The notes under the pieces: generated by a model
What the model was told of the DNA's origin: nothing
Database searches by the model: none
What the model saw: only the letters and a program-made list of their open reading frames with translations
Origin: Streptomyces sp. NBC_00078
GTDB lineage: Bacteria > Actinomycetota > Actinomycetes > Streptomycetales > Streptomycetaceae
Assembly: GCF_026343335.1 (NCBI RefSeq)
Contig: NZ_JAPELX010000001.1
Location: forward strand, 1 to 64,000
Direction of reading: 5' to 3'
Length of the DNA stretch: 64,000 nucleotides
Translations under genes and position numbers: made by a program
In this document: positions 52,949 through 62,212 of the stretch, in pieces
Layout: every line of letters begins with the position of its first letter
How positions within the stretch are numbered: the first letter of the stretch is position 1

Positions 52949-53512
52949 CTATTGCGGTGCGATGGCTTTCAGCCAGTCCTCGACGGCGAGGACGTCTGCC
53001 CACTGCGGGAACAGCTTCTCGGTGAGCATCCGGTGCACCTCGGGGTCGGTGTCGAGGCAGGCATCCGCCAGGACGGTGAGGCCGAAGTCCAGGTCGATGG
53101 CGTGCCACAGGGTGGACAGCACCACAGCGCTGGTGGCGATGCCGGTGAGAACAAGACTGTCGATGTCGCGAGCCCTGAGTACCAAGTCGAGGTCGCTGCC
53201 CGAGAACGCGCTCCCCCGCCTCTTGGTAACCACCACGTCGCCCTGCTGGGGCGCAACCTCGTGATGGATCTCGGTGCCAGGGGCACCCTGGGTGAACAGG
53301 CCGGACCGCACGACGTTTGTCATCACCCGGTTGCGAGGGCTGACTTCCGGATCGCCCGGCCGTAACCCCATCACCACGTAGATCACAGGGATGCCGGCAG
53401 CCCGGGCACCGTCGATCGCCCTGCGCAAACGCGGCAGATATCCGGAACCGTCGTCGGCGATGGCCACGACGTCCCGTTGGACGTCCATCACCAGAAGTGC
53501 GCTGTTCGCCAT
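52949..53512 (-). CDS. Isochorismatase-fold protein lacking the catalytic Cys
   Basis: 187 residues from the ATG at 53512, with GGAGAAGGG upstream. Catalytic Asp (LLVMDVQRDVV) and Lys (DVVVTKRRGSAFSGSDLD) are present. The nucleophile position in GIATSAVVLSTLWHA is Val instead of Cys. It ends CLDTDPEVHRMLTEKLFPQ. The fold is that of isochorismatase, nicotinamidase and carbamoylsarcosine amidase; without Cys it may bind rather than cleave, or use a different mechanism. Confidence 0.85.
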   Translation of the reverse strand: MANSALLVMDVQRDVVAIADDGSGYLPRLRRAIDGARAAGIPVIYVVMGLRPGDPEVSPRNRVMTNVVRSGLFTQGAPGTEIHHEVAPQQGDVVVTKRRGSAFSGSDLDLVLRARDIDSLVLTGIATSAVVLSTLWHAIDLDFGLTVLADACLDTDPEVHRMLTEKLFPQWADVLAVEDWLKAIAPQ

Positions 53513-53660
53513 GCCGGCCGTCCCTTCTCCGTGGGGAAACGACAGCAAGTCTGGTGGACCGCGCGAGCCGAGTTGGAGGTTTCGGAGATCCTCAGCAGCG
53601 TCGCGCCACAGGACGCCCATGACCGGTGTCGGTGCTCATCGGCTTTTTCTTGCTCTGTGA

Positions 53661-54329
53661 TCACCAAGTGCTGCACAAACCGGGCGGCGCGGCGGCTTCC
53701 CAGGCGAAGCCGTCCGGGTCGGTGAAGGCGTCGGCGGTGCTGCCCAGGACGATGTGGTGCGAGCCGGTGCCGTCGGCGGGGACGCCGAGGTCCTTGGCCA
53801 GCGCGCGGCGCTTGTACAGCGCCAGCTTGACGGGGCTGGACTGACCGGGGGCGAACTCGGCGTACTTGCCGCCGAAGCTCTTGGCCACGGTCAGACCCCG
53901 GCCCACGTAGAACTGCTTGGTGGCCTTCACGTCCTCCACACCGAGCAGCAGGACGACCTCGTCGATCTCGCGCGTGGCGGGGCCGGTGTTCTTCTTCGCC
54001 GAGGTGGCGATCTTCCAGATCGTCCCGTCCGGGGCCTGGACGACGCCGCCGTAACCCCACAGCGACGTCGCGGCAGGCTTCAGCACCGCGGCACCGGCGT
54101 CCACGGCGGCGGCGACGAAGCCGTCGACGGTGGCCGGCCCGGACACCGTGAGGGCCAGGGTGAAGCCGCGAAATCCAGTCGAGTGCGCCTCGGACGCCCG
54201 CAGGCGTATGTACGTGTCCACGCCGAAGGCTCCGTAGAAGCGGCGGGCGGCATCGGGGTCGGCCACCTCAAGGGTGACGGACGCGAGGTTCGTGCGGGCT
54301 GCGGTGGAAGCGGTGGTTGCCATGTCCAT
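53661..54329 (-). CDS. Two-domain VOC (glyoxalase-like) protein
   Basis: About 222 residues from the ATG at 54329 (MDMATTASTAARTNLASVTL). Two betaalphabetabetabeta modules are visible: VTLEVADPDAARRFYGAFGV with VQAPDGTIWKIATS, and VLLLGVEDVKATKQFYVGRG with FTDPDGFAWEAA. No strong ribosome site. Function cannot be narrowed beyond the superfamily. Confidence 0.8.
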   Translation of the reverse strand: MDMATTASTAARTNLASVTLEVADPDAARRFYGAFGVDTYIRLRASEAHSTGFRGFTLALTVSGPATVDGFVAAAVDAGAAVLKPAATSLWGYGGVVQAPDGTIWKIATSAKKNTGPATREIDEVVLLLGVEDVKATKQFYVGRGLTVAKSFGGKYAEFAPGQSSPVKLALYKRRALAKDLGVPADGTGSHHIVLGSTADAFTDPDGFAWEAAAPPGLCSTW

Positions 54330-54474
54330 CACGCTAGGGGCTGGGCGGTGGCCGGGGCTTCTCGATTCCTGACCGGTCTCGCCACTTCCTTGGCCACGCA
54401 CGCGGGCATCCCCTCCCCCGTGATCGCCGAGCCGCGTCACGGGCCGTATCCGCGGCATCGGCAGAGCGGCGGGC

Positions 54475-54645
54475 GTGCCTCCGACGAAGGTGAGGCGTCA
54501 CAGGGTGGGGCGCCGGCGGGCCGGCGACCGGGAGGCACTGCCGGCGATCGTGTTCGTGGCGACGTCGGGCTGCACGTGGCCCCAGCTCCCGCCGGTGTTC
54601 GGGGCTGCGCACACGCCCCCCTGCCCGGCGTCACACCGTGAACTC
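54475..54645 (+). pseudogene. IS5-type transposase N-terminal remnant
   Basis: The plus strand encodes RRRAGDREALPAIVFVATSG then CTWPQLPPVFG, the conserved N-terminal block of IS5-type transposases (DDRAALxxIxFVLxTGxxWxxLPxxFG). It stops at the end of the fructanase gene. This explains most of the 300-base gap from 54330 to 54630. Confidence 0.6.
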
Positions 54646-56253
54646 GCGTATCACCGTGTTACGGAACACCGCGCTGCCGCCGATCGTGAAAAGTGCGAGC
54701 CGGGTATCCAGCAGGTAGGGGAACACCTGGCTGGTGTGCACGTAGCGGCCGTCGTCGACGAACATCTCCACCGACGTGCGGTCCACCAGGATGCGCAGCT
54801 TCACTGTGCCGGCGGACGGGTCGAACGGGGTGTGGCTCTCCTGCCACTTCCCGGAGGTGTCGGCGTTCACGGTGTTGCGCCGGTTGAGGAAGGCGTAGTT
54901 GTCGTAGATCCCGGCGTCGATGTGCCGGCCGCCGTCCGGAGAGCGCCTCAACTGGAGTCCGGCGCCGGTGAGTTGGGACCAGGTGATCTCGGTGGTCACC
55001 TCGTAGGAGATGCCGGTGTAGTCGAGCACCTTCGTGCCGTCCACGCTCACGTCGCCCAGGTTCACGGTGCGGGAGACATGCGAGTCGAGGCCGGCGACGG
55101 GCTGGGAGGCGAGGTGGTAGGTGCCCTCGGATGCCTTCTTCAGGGTGACCTCGCGGACGATGGAGTCGGTGCCGTTGAACCCGTCGCAGTCGATGGTGGG
55201 GGTGGTGTTGGCGTAGTCCCAGGCGTTCACCCAGCCGATCGCGTACCGGGCAGCCGCGTCCACCGCGCCGCTCGCATCCCGCTTCTCGAAGGTGACGGCG
55301 GCGTACCAGTCCCAGCCGTGGTCGAGCCATTGCGGGTCACTCGTGTCAGCGGTGAAGATGCTGCCGTCGAAGGAACCCGTCCAGTAGGCGTACGTGTTGG
55401 GCAGCCCCGCGCTCTTGCCGTTGGCGCTCGCGCCGAGCACCCACTTGACGGTGCCGTCCGCGGCGGTGATGCGGAACAGGTCGGGGCACTCCAGGACGCC
55501 GATGCCGTCGTGGACGAAACCGTGCACGTAGGTCCAGGACTTGAGGTCGTCGGAGTGGTAGAAGCCGATCTTGTTGTTCTCGGCGAGGGTCATCACCCAG
55601 CGGCCCCGGTCCTCGTCGCGGATCACCTTCGGGTCGCGGAAGTCGGCGACGCCCGGGTTGGGCAGGACGGGGTCGGTCCCGTAGTTGCTGAAGGTGAGTC
55701 CGCCGTCGGTCGAGTAGTACAGGAACTGCTCCTGATGGTCGGTGCCGCCGCCGGGGGACATGGTGACGAGGACGACGACCGCGCCCGCGCCGAAGCCGGC
55801 CGTGTTTCCGGTGTCCACCACCGCCGAGCCCGACCAGAGGTCGCCGCCCGGCGTGGTGTCCTTGGGCACGGCGACCCCGCGGTCGGTGAAGGAGACCAGG
55901 TCCTTGGTGGTGGCCAGGCGCCACGCGGTGCCGACGACGCCGGTGAAGTAGTCGGCGTTGTAGAGATAGAAGTAGTGGTACTCGCCGTCGATCCAGACGG
56001 GCCGCTGCGGATCGTTCTTCCACTGGTCGGGGACCGTGAAGTGGTACGCGGAGCGGTAACTCGCCCCGCTCGCCGTCGACTTGGCCTTGGCCTCGTTCTT
56101 GGCCTTGGCCTCGTTCTTGGTGGTGGCCCCCTTCTTGGTGGTGGCCTTGGGCTTCGGGGCGGCCGTGGCCGTTCCGGTGGGCAGCAGCGCGGTGGCGCCC
56201 GCCGCCGATCCCGCGAACAGTGATCTCCTGGAAATCCCAGATGTTCCGGGCAT
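54631..56253 (-). CDS. Tat-secreted GH32 fructan hydrolase (levanase/inulinase-like)
   Basis: 540 residues. The signal has a twin-arginine motif (SRRSLFAGSAAGATALL) and is followed by a Lys/Ala/Asn linker containing a NEAKAK repeat. GH32 catalytic positions: nucleophile Asp in QWKNDPQRPVW (variant of WMNDPNG), transition-state Asp in DFRDPKVI, and acid/base Glu in VLECPDLFRI. A C-terminal beta-sandwich follows (RILVDRTSVEMFVDDGR). It breaks extracellular fructans or sucrose for uptake by the divergent ABC importer. Promoter and operator lie just upstream. Confidence 0.92.
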   Translation of the reverse strand: MPGTSGISRRSLFAGSAAGATALLPTGTATAAPKPKATTKKGATTKNEAKAKNEAKAKSTASGASYRSAYHFTVPDQWKNDPQRPVWIDGEYHYFYLYNADYFTGVVGTAWRLATTKDLVSFTDRGVAVPKDTTPGGDLWSGSAVVDTGNTAGFGAGAVVVLVTMSPGGGTDHQEQFLYYSTDGGLTFSNYGTDPVLPNPGVADFRDPKVIRDEDRGRWVMTLAENNKIGFYHSDDLKSWTYVHGFVHDGIGVLECPDLFRITAADGTVKWVLGASANGKSAGLPNTYAYWTGSFDGSIFTADTSDPQWLDHGWDWYAAVTFEKRDASGAVDAAARYAIGWVNAWDYANTTPTIDCDGFNGTDSIVREVTLKKASEGTYHLASQPVAGLDSHVSRTVNLGDVSVDGTKVLDYTGISYEVTTEITWSQLTGAGLQLRRSPDGGRHIDAGIYDNYAFLNRRNTVNADTSGKWQESHTPFDPSAGTVKLRILVDRTSVEMFVDDGRYVHTSQVFPYLLDTRLALFTIGGSAVFRNTVIREFTV

Positions 56254-56366
56254 GACACATCGTTCCTCTCGTGGCGGCCTGTGAGGGCCCGTGGCGGCTC
56301 GTCACGTCGCGAGTGCGGCTCACAACGCGGAGGGCGTGAAAAGAAAGCGGCTCGTTGTGAACGAGG

Positions 56367-56394
56367 ACTGTAGACCTAACTCGTTAAAGGTCAA
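56367..56394 (-). promoter_or_regulatory. Fructanase promoter with LacI operator in the spacer
   Basis: On the minus strand TTGACC (56394-56389) and TACAGT (56372-56367) are 16 bases apart. The palindrome TAACTCGTTA at 56377-56386 fills the spacer, so a bound repressor would block RNA polymerase. Confidence 0.65.
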
Positions 56395-56407
56395 GCCTTC
56401 CCGACTC

Positions 56408-56470
56408 TTGACAGGCGCATTGCCCGGTTCCCATCATCTGGGGCATCAACCCTGAACTAACACGAGTTAG
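56408..56470 (+). promoter_or_regulatory. Importer promoter and LacI operator
   Basis: TTGACA at 56408-56413 and CATCAT at 56432-56437 form a plausible promoter with an 18-base spacer. Downstream at 56457-56470 lies the palindrome CTAACACGAGTTAG, sharing CCTAACTCGT with the operator of the divergent fructanase gene. It ends ten bases before the importer start codon. Confidence 0.6.
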
Positions 56471-56479
56471 GCCCGTTCG

Positions 56480-57898
56480 ATGACTGACTCGAACCTCCCC
56501 CGCCGCACACTGCTGCGGTACGGCGCGTACGGCGCGTACGGGGCGGGCGCAGCCGCCCTGGCCGGTACCGCCGCGAGCTGGGACCGGCTCACGGGAGCCG
56601 ACATCCCCGGCCGCGACGACGGCTCCCTCGTCGTCGCCACCCTCGGCTCCGCCTTCGATCCGGCCACCGTCGACGCTCTTACCAAGGGCTTCCACCGCAT
56701 TCACCCGGACATCCCGCTGCGGGTGAACGCGGTGCAGGCTGTCGACTGGTCGGACTTCTTCGCCAAGATCCTCACCCAGATCGCCGCGGGCACCGCACCC
56801 GACCTGGTCTATGTGGCAACCGAAGGCGTGCAGTTGTTCGCCCAAAAGCTCGGAGTGCCCCTGGACCGCTGGGTGCGCCGGGACAAGGCTCAGCTGCGCG
56901 AGTACTTCGCCGACGTCCACCCCTCGCTGGTCGAGTCGATGATGTACGAGGGGAGCCTCTACCAGCTCCCCATGGAGTTCAACGCCGCCGACATGTACCT
57001 CAACAAGCAGGTGCTGAAGCGGACGGGTGCGGACTTCCCGCCGGCCGACTGGAGCCGCGACCACTTCACCGCGCTGCTGCGGGAGATGAAGCGGGCCGGC
57101 GGCGCGCACTTCACGCCGTACTTCTGGACCAACCGGCTGTGGGGCGGCGTGGTGCCCTGGCTCTTCGCGAACGGCACGAACCTGCTCAAGGAGTCCAAGG
57201 CTCCCGGTGGTTCGTGGCTGTGGGACGCCTTCTACGCGGCCGACGACCGGCGGGGACGCGGCGGGGGCTTCCGCTGGACCACCCCGCAGGCCACCGCCGA
57301 CCGGGTCGAGGAGGCGTACGACTATCTCGCCTCCCTCGTCCAGGACGACCTGTGCTCGCGTCCCGAGGGCGGCAACGGCACCAACCTGGTCGGCGTGTTC
57401 TCCACCGGCCGCGTCGGCGTCACCCCGGCGGGCGGCTTCTGGGCGGGCGGGCTGCATCTGGCCGGTATGCGGGCGGACGACTACGACGTGCAGTACTTCC
57501 CGCGCTGGCGTACCCAGCGCCACCAGTTCGGCGCGGCGGGCTACGCGCTGCTGCGCACCTCCAAGAAGCAGGAAGCCGCCTGGGAGTTCATCAAATACGC
57601 CGCACGCAAGGACACCATGACCCGGCTGTTCCGCGGCAACCAGACCACCCCGGCACGGCGCTCGATGCTGAACACCGCCCGCTACGCCCAGAGCGGCCCC
57701 GCGCACTGGCAGGTCTTCTACGACACCCTCGACCGGTTTCCCGACACCGGCCCGATCCCGGCGCCGCCGCAGGTCGCCGAGGTGACCGACGTCCTGCTCA
57801 AGTACACCGGCACCGCGCTGGCCTCGCCGCGTGCGGTGGGTCCCGCGCTGCGCCGGATGCAGGGCGACCTGGAGCAGGCCATGGAGCGTGAGGTATGA
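56480..57898 (+). CDS. ABC sugar-binding protein (Tat-type signal)
   Basis: 472 residues of the family 1 extracellular solute-binding fold. The N-terminus has a twin Arg (NLPRRTLLRYGAYGAYGAG) with a short YGAYGA repeat and no obvious lipobox Cys. Binding-fold patterns: GTAPDLVYVATEGVQLFAQK, LYQLPMEFNAADMYLNKQVL, WEFIKYAARKDTMTRLF. First gene of the fructo-oligosaccharide uptake operon. Confidence 0.9.
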   Translation: MTDSNLPRRTLLRYGAYGAYGAGAAALAGTAASWDRLTGADIPGRDDGSLVVATLGSAFDPATVDALTKGFHRIHPDIPLRVNAVQAVDWSDFFAKILTQIAAGTAPDLVYVATEGVQLFAQKLGVPLDRWVRRDKAQLREYFADVHPSLVESMMYEGSLYQLPMEFNAADMYLNKQVLKRTGADFPPADWSRDHFTALLREMKRAGGAHFTPYFWTNRLWGGVVPWLFANGTNLLKESKAPGGSWLWDAFYAADDRRGRGGGFRWTTPQATADRVEEAYDYLASLVQDDLCSRPEGGNGTNLVGVFSTGRVGVTPAGGFWAGGLHLAGMRADDYDVQYFPRWRTQRHQFGAAGYALLRTSKKQEAAWEFIKYAARKDTMTRLFRGNQTTPARRSMLNTARYAQSGPAHWQVFYDTLDRFPDTGPIPAPPQVAEVTDVLLKYTGTALASPRAVGPALRRMQGDLEQAMEREV

Positions 57899-58845
57899 CG
57901 AACACCCAGGTACAGGAAGTGAGTTCACCGCCCGTCCGGCCACCCGCCGTCACCGCCCGGTCCTCCGTCCGCGACCGTGGCACCCGGCTGCTGGCCGCGC
58001 TGTTCCTGGCGCCCACGGTCGTCGGGATCGTCGTCTTCACGGTCGTACCGATCGCCGGGTCCATCGTGCTGAGCCTGTTCCGCTGGAACGTGATCGACCC
58101 GCCCCGCTTCGCCGGCGGCGCCAACTACCGCACCACCTTCACGGATTCGACCGTCCTGGTCTCCTTCCGCAACACCCTCCTCTTCATGGTCCTCGCGGTC
58201 GCGCTGCAACTCCTGATCGCGCTGGCGCTGGCGCTCGTGGTGAACGGGCGGATGCCGGTGTGGCTGCGGTCGGTGTTCCGTTCGGCGTTCTTCTTCCCGC
58301 TCGTGCTGTCCGCCGCGTCGATCTCGGTGGTGATGAAGTACCTGTTCAACCAGGACTTCGGGGTGGTGAACTGGCTGATCGGCCTGGTCGGCGTCGCGCC
58401 CGTGCCCTGGCTGACCTCGGAGCACGCGGCGATGGCCACGGTGATCCTGGTCTACGTCTGGCAGCAGTTCGGCTTCTCGTTCCTGCTGTTCGTCGGCGGA
58501 CTGAACAACATTCCCAAGGAGATCGACGAGGCCGCGGCCCTCGACGGCGCGACCGGCCTGCGCAAGCACCTGGGCATCACGCTGCCGCTGCTGTCGCCGA
58601 CGCTGCTCGTCGCGTCGGTGGTCGGCATCATCAACGCCCTGCAGGTCTTCGAGCAGCCGTACGTCCTCACCGACGGCGGTCCTGGGGACGCCACCCGCAC
58701 CGTGGTGATGGTGATCTACGAGAGGGCCTTCGAGCAGCTCGACTTCGGTGAGGCGTCCGCGGTGGGCGTGCTGCTCTTCGTGCTGATCATGGCGGTCACC
58801 GCCGTCCAGTTCCGGCTCAGCCGGCGTTTCGTCCACTACCAGTGA
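57895..58845 (+). CDS. ABC sugar permease, MalF type
   Basis: 316 residues with six membrane segments and the EAA loop (EIDEAAALDGATGLRKHLGI). ATG overlaps the stop of the binding-protein gene (ATGA). Works with the next permease; no ATPase gene is nearby, so a shared MsiK-type ATPase is expected. Confidence 0.93.
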   Translation: MTNTQVQEVSSPPVRPPAVTARSSVRDRGTRLLAALFLAPTVVGIVVFTVVPIAGSIVLSLFRWNVIDPPRFAGGANYRTTFTDSTVLVSFRNTLLFMVLAVALQLLIALALALVVNGRMPVWLRSVFRSAFFFPLVLSAASISVVMKYLFNQDFGVVNWLIGLVGVAPVPWLTSEHAAMATVILVYVWQQFGFSFLLFVGGLNNIPKEIDEAAALDGATGLRKHLGITLPLLSPTLLVASVVGIINALQVFEQPYVLTDGGPGDATRTVVMVIYERAFEQLDFGEASAVGVLLFVLIMAVTAVQFRLSRRFVHYQ

Positions 58846-58849
58846 GCCG

Positions 58850-59713
58850 GTGAGCCGCATGAGCCAAGCAACCCCGACCCTGAGCCGCGCACGGTACTCG
58901 CTCGCCCCCTGGGCCCGGATCGCCGGACTGACCGTCTGCGCCCTGGTGACCCTCGGGCCGGTCATCTGGACCGTCGCCACCTCCCTGCGCACCCCGGCCC
59001 AGTCCTTCGACCTGCCCCCGCAGATCATCCCGGCCCACCCGACGACCGCCGCCTACCGCGGGGTCTTCCAGCAGATCGACGTATGGCTGCTCGCCCTGAA
59101 CTCCACACTGGTGACGGCGCTGATCGCCCTCGGCCAGATGATCACTGCCGGCCTTGCCGGATACGCCTTCGCCCGCCTGGAGTTCCGCTTCAAGAAGCCG
59201 CTGTTCGGCCTGGTCCTGGCGACCATGATGGTGCCGTTGCAGGTCACCATCGTGCCGGTGTTCCTGGTGCTGAAGTCGATGGGCCTCACCGACACCCTCC
59301 TCGGCCTGATCATCCCGGCCTTCCCGACCGCCTTCGGCACCTTCCTGATGCGCCAGTACTTCCTCGGCATGCCGAAGGACCTCGGCGAGGCGGCCATGCT
59401 GGACGGCGCGGGGCCCTGGCGGATCTTCCGCTCGGTGTACGCGCCGCTGGCCACACCCGGCCTGGCGATCGTCGGGGTACTGGCCTTCAACTACCACTGG
59501 AACGAGTTCTTCCGCCCGCTGATCCTGGAGACCTCCAGCCAGAACTACACGCTTCCGCTGGGCCTGGTCTCCCTGCAGGGCAACCTCGGCACCGGGTCGA
59601 TCTCGGTGGTCCTGGCCGGGGTCGTTCTGTCGATGCTCCCCGCCGTCGCCGTGTTCCTCGTGGGCCAGCGCCCGTTGCGCGAGGGCATCACCTCAGCAGG
59701 AGTCAACCGTTGA
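58850..59713 (+). CDS. ABC sugar permease, MalG type
   Basis: 287 residues with six membrane segments and the EAA loop (DLGEAAMLDGAGPWRIFRSV). Start at GTG 58850 or the ATG nine bases later, five bases beyond the MalF-type stop. Partner of the upstream permease for import of fructo-oligosaccharides or sucrose. Confidence 0.92.
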   Translation: MSRMSQATPTLSRARYSLAPWARIAGLTVCALVTLGPVIWTVATSLRTPAQSFDLPPQIIPAHPTTAAYRGVFQQIDVWLLALNSTLVTALIALGQMITAGLAGYAFARLEFRFKKPLFGLVLATMMVPLQVTIVPVFLVLKSMGLTDTLLGLIIPAFPTAFGTFLMRQYFLGMPKDLGEAAMLDGAGPWRIFRSVYAPLATPGLAIVGVLAFNYHWNEFFRPLILETSSQNYTLPLGLVSLQGNLGTGSISVVLAGVVLSMLPAVAVFLVGQRPLREGITSAGVNR

Positions 59714-61095
59714 GCCACACACCCCGCTTCAGGATCCGTCCGCCCGCCGGCTGGATCAACGACCCCAACGGACCGTTCCGTTGGCGCGACCGCCATCACC
59801 TCTTCTACCAGTACAACCCGGGCGCCCCGGTGCACGCCGACATCCACTGGGGCCACGCCTCCAGCCGCGACCTCATCCACTGGGAGTACCACCCGATCGC
59901 GCTCACACCGACACCCGGCGGACCGGACGAGGCCGGCTGCTGGTCGGGCTGCGTCGTCGACGACGCCGGCACACCGACCGCCGTGTACACGGGAATCGAC
60001 CGTGACCACGCCGGTCTCGGCACCATCTGCCTGGCGCGGGCGGCGGACCCGCAAGACGAGCGGCTGACCGAGTGGAAGCCGCAGCCGACGCCGGTGGTGG
60101 CAGGGCCGCCGCCAGGACTGGACGTGGTGATGTTCCGCGACCCGTTCGTCTTCCGCCACGCGGACCGGCGCTGGGCCCTCGTCGGGGCCGGGCACGCCGA
60201 CGGCACGCCGTCGGTCCTGCTCTACGACTGCGACGACCTGACCGACTGGCGGTTCGCCGGTGTGCTGCTGGACGGCAGGGACCCGGTGGCCTCGGGTGCG
60301 TTCGGTGACAAGGCGGTGGGCTGGGAGTGCCCCCACCTGTACCGGACAGCCGGCGGCGACCACGTCCTTCTGGTGTCCCTGTGGGACGGAGATCCCTGTT
60401 CGACCGCATACCTGACCGGCCGTCTGCAGGTCGATGGCCAGGCAACGCTGAGGTTCGAGGCGCGCACCGGCGCCCGGCTCGACCAGGGGCGGGACTTCTA
60501 CGCTCCCGCCGTACTCCAGGAGCAGGACCGCGCACTGCTGTGGGGCTGGTCGTGGGAGGCCCGTCCGCACGAGGAGGTGCACCGAGCCGGATGGGCAGGC
60601 GTACTCACCGCGCCACGAGTCGTCGACGTGCACCCCGACGGTTCGCTGCGCGTACGCCCAGCCCCGGAACTCGAACTCTTGCGCCCTGCTGAGCCCTTCG
60701 TCACCACTCCGGGGGGCCGGACTCCGCTTCCGGAGGCGTACGACCTGACGGTCGTCGCGCACGGACCGACCACGGTGAGCCTGCTCCGGGACGCGTCGGG
60801 GCGGGAGTTGACCGTACGGGCGGACCCCGCCAAGGGAACCGTCCTCTTCGATCGCAGCGCCTGGCCCCGGACCGGCAGGGAAGGCTCCGCCCCGATCACC
60901 GTGCATGTGCCGAAGGGGCCGGAACTCGCGCTGCGGCTCCTCGTCGACGCCTCACTCCTCGAACTCTTCGTCGCGGAACGGGCGATGGTCACCGAACGCG
61001 TCTACCAGCGCCCCGGCGACATCGCCGAGTTGACGGTCGACGGGCCGGGAGCCCAGGTCACCGGGTGGGCGCCGGACCCACGGAGGCTCGGCTGA
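59710..61095 (+). CDS. Cytoplasmic GH32 beta-fructofuranosidase
   Basis: 461 residues from a TTG that overlaps the permease stop (TTGA), with AGGAG eight bases upstream; this decides the start, since no ATG or GTG is available before the catalytic motif. Motifs: nucleophile in AGWINDPNGPF, RDP in MFRDPFVFRHADRRW, acid/base in GWECPHLYRT. No signal peptide, so it cleaves imported fructosides in the cell. Its 3' end overlaps the convergent lacI gene by 38 bases. Confidence 0.92.
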   Translation: MSHTPRFRIRPPAGWINDPNGPFRWRDRHHLFYQYNPGAPVHADIHWGHASSRDLIHWEYHPIALTPTPGGPDEAGCWSGCVVDDAGTPTAVYTGIDRDHAGLGTICLARAADPQDERLTEWKPQPTPVVAGPPPGLDVVMFRDPFVFRHADRRWALVGAGHADGTPSVLLYDCDDLTDWRFAGVLLDGRDPVASGAFGDKAVGWECPHLYRTAGGDHVLLVSLWDGDPCSTAYLTGRLQVDGQATLRFEARTGARLDQGRDFYAPAVLQEQDRALLWGWSWEARPHEEVHRAGWAGVLTAPRVVDVHPDGSLRVRPAPELELLRPAEPFVTTPGGRTPLPEAYDLTVVAHGPTTVSLLRDASGRELTVRADPAKGTVLFDRSAWPRTGREGSAPITVHVPKGPELALRLLVDASLLELFVAERAMVTERVYQRPGDIAELTVDGPGAQVTGWAPDPRRLG

Positions 61096-62122
61096 CCACC
61101 GGGCAGGCCAGACGCCGGACGGTCGGGGGCGGCGTACGGCCGGTGTCGATGGCGTCCAGGAGCAGCCGGGCCGCCGCCTCGCCCATCGCCCGGTGCGGCA
61201 GCGCGACCGAGGTGAGCGGCGGGGTGAGGAACGCCGCCATGTGCTCCTGGTCGTCATAACCGACCACCGACAGCTCGACAGGCACATCGATCCCGAGCCG
61301 GGCCGCGGCATGCAGGACACCCGCCGCGACCCGGTCGTTGTAGCACAGGACGCCCGTGGGGCGGCGGCCCGGATCGACACCGTCGAACAGGCGCAGCGCC
61401 CCTGCGTAACCCGCGGAGATCTCCCCGCCGCCGCGCACGATCCATTCCTTGGGCACGGTGACGCTCTCGGCGCGCAGCGCGTCCCGGAAGCCGCGGGTAC
61501 GTTCCACCGAGGCGATGTCGCCCAGGCCGCCGATCACGGCGAGCCGGCGGTGGCCCGCGCCGAGCAGCAGCCGGGCCGCCGTACGGCCGCCGGCGCGCTC
61601 GGCGGGGACCACGGCGGGCAGGGAGTCGTCCTCGGGCAGGCAGTTGGCCAGTACGGAGTGAGTGCGGTGCAAGCCCTCGGGGACCCGCACCCGGCGCAGC
61701 GACATGGCCGCGTAGATGATGCCGTCCACCCGCCGGTCGAGCAGCTCCGCCACGGCCGCGTCCTCCTTGGCAGGGTCACCGCCGGAGTCGACGGTGAGCA
61801 CGAGGTGTTCGCTGTCCCAGGCGGTCTCCATGGCGCCGCGCAGCAGCCGACCGGCGAACGGCGAGGACGCGATCTCGTCGGTGACCAGCCCGATCACGGC
61901 CGTACGGCGACGGCGCAGACCGCGGGCGACGGGGTCGGGGCGGTAGCCCAGCTGAACGGCGGCCTGCCGGATGCGTTCCTGGGTCGCGGGCGAGAGGTTG
62001 CCCTCGGCGCGGCCGTTGAACACGAAGGACACCGCAGTGTGGGACACGCCGGCGAGCCGGGCGACGTCCCTCGACGTCGGGCGCCCGGTGCCCGTGCCCC
62101 TGCTCTCCTCGGCACCACCCAC
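61058..62122 (-). CDS. LacI-family repressor of the fructan locus
   Basis: 354 residues. Helix-turn-helix TSRDVARLAGVSHTAVSFVF with hinge PDPVARGLRRRRTAVIGLVT, and a periplasmic-binding-like sugar domain (GVLCYNDRVAAGVLHAAARL; SVVGYDDQEHMAAFLTPPLT). It closes the fructan locus and is convergent with the GH32 gene. It probably binds the two CTAAC...GTTAG palindromes in the divergent promoter. Confidence 0.92.
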   Translation of the reverse strand: MGGAEESRGTGTGRPTSRDVARLAGVSHTAVSFVFNGRAEGNLSPATQERIRQAAVQLGYRPDPVARGLRRRRTAVIGLVTDEIASSPFAGRLLRGAMETAWDSEHLVLTVDSGGDPAKEDAAVAELLDRRVDGIIYAAMSLRRVRVPEGLHRTHSVLANCLPEDDSLPAVVPAERAGGRTAARLLLGAGHRRLAVIGGLGDIASVERTRGFRDALRAESVTVPKEWIVRGGGEISAGYAGALRLFDGVDPGRRPTGVLCYNDRVAAGVLHAAARLGIDVPVELSVVGYDDQEHMAAFLTPPLTSVALPHRAMGEAAARLLLDAIDTGRTPPPTVRRLACPVVSRASVGPAPTR

Positions 62123-62212
62123 GCCGTCCGCCGCCCTCGCCCAGCCCGTTCCTGTCGATCACCGTCCACCCTATCCGCGGCGGGCGCCACGGCATACGGG
62201 ACGCCAGCATCG

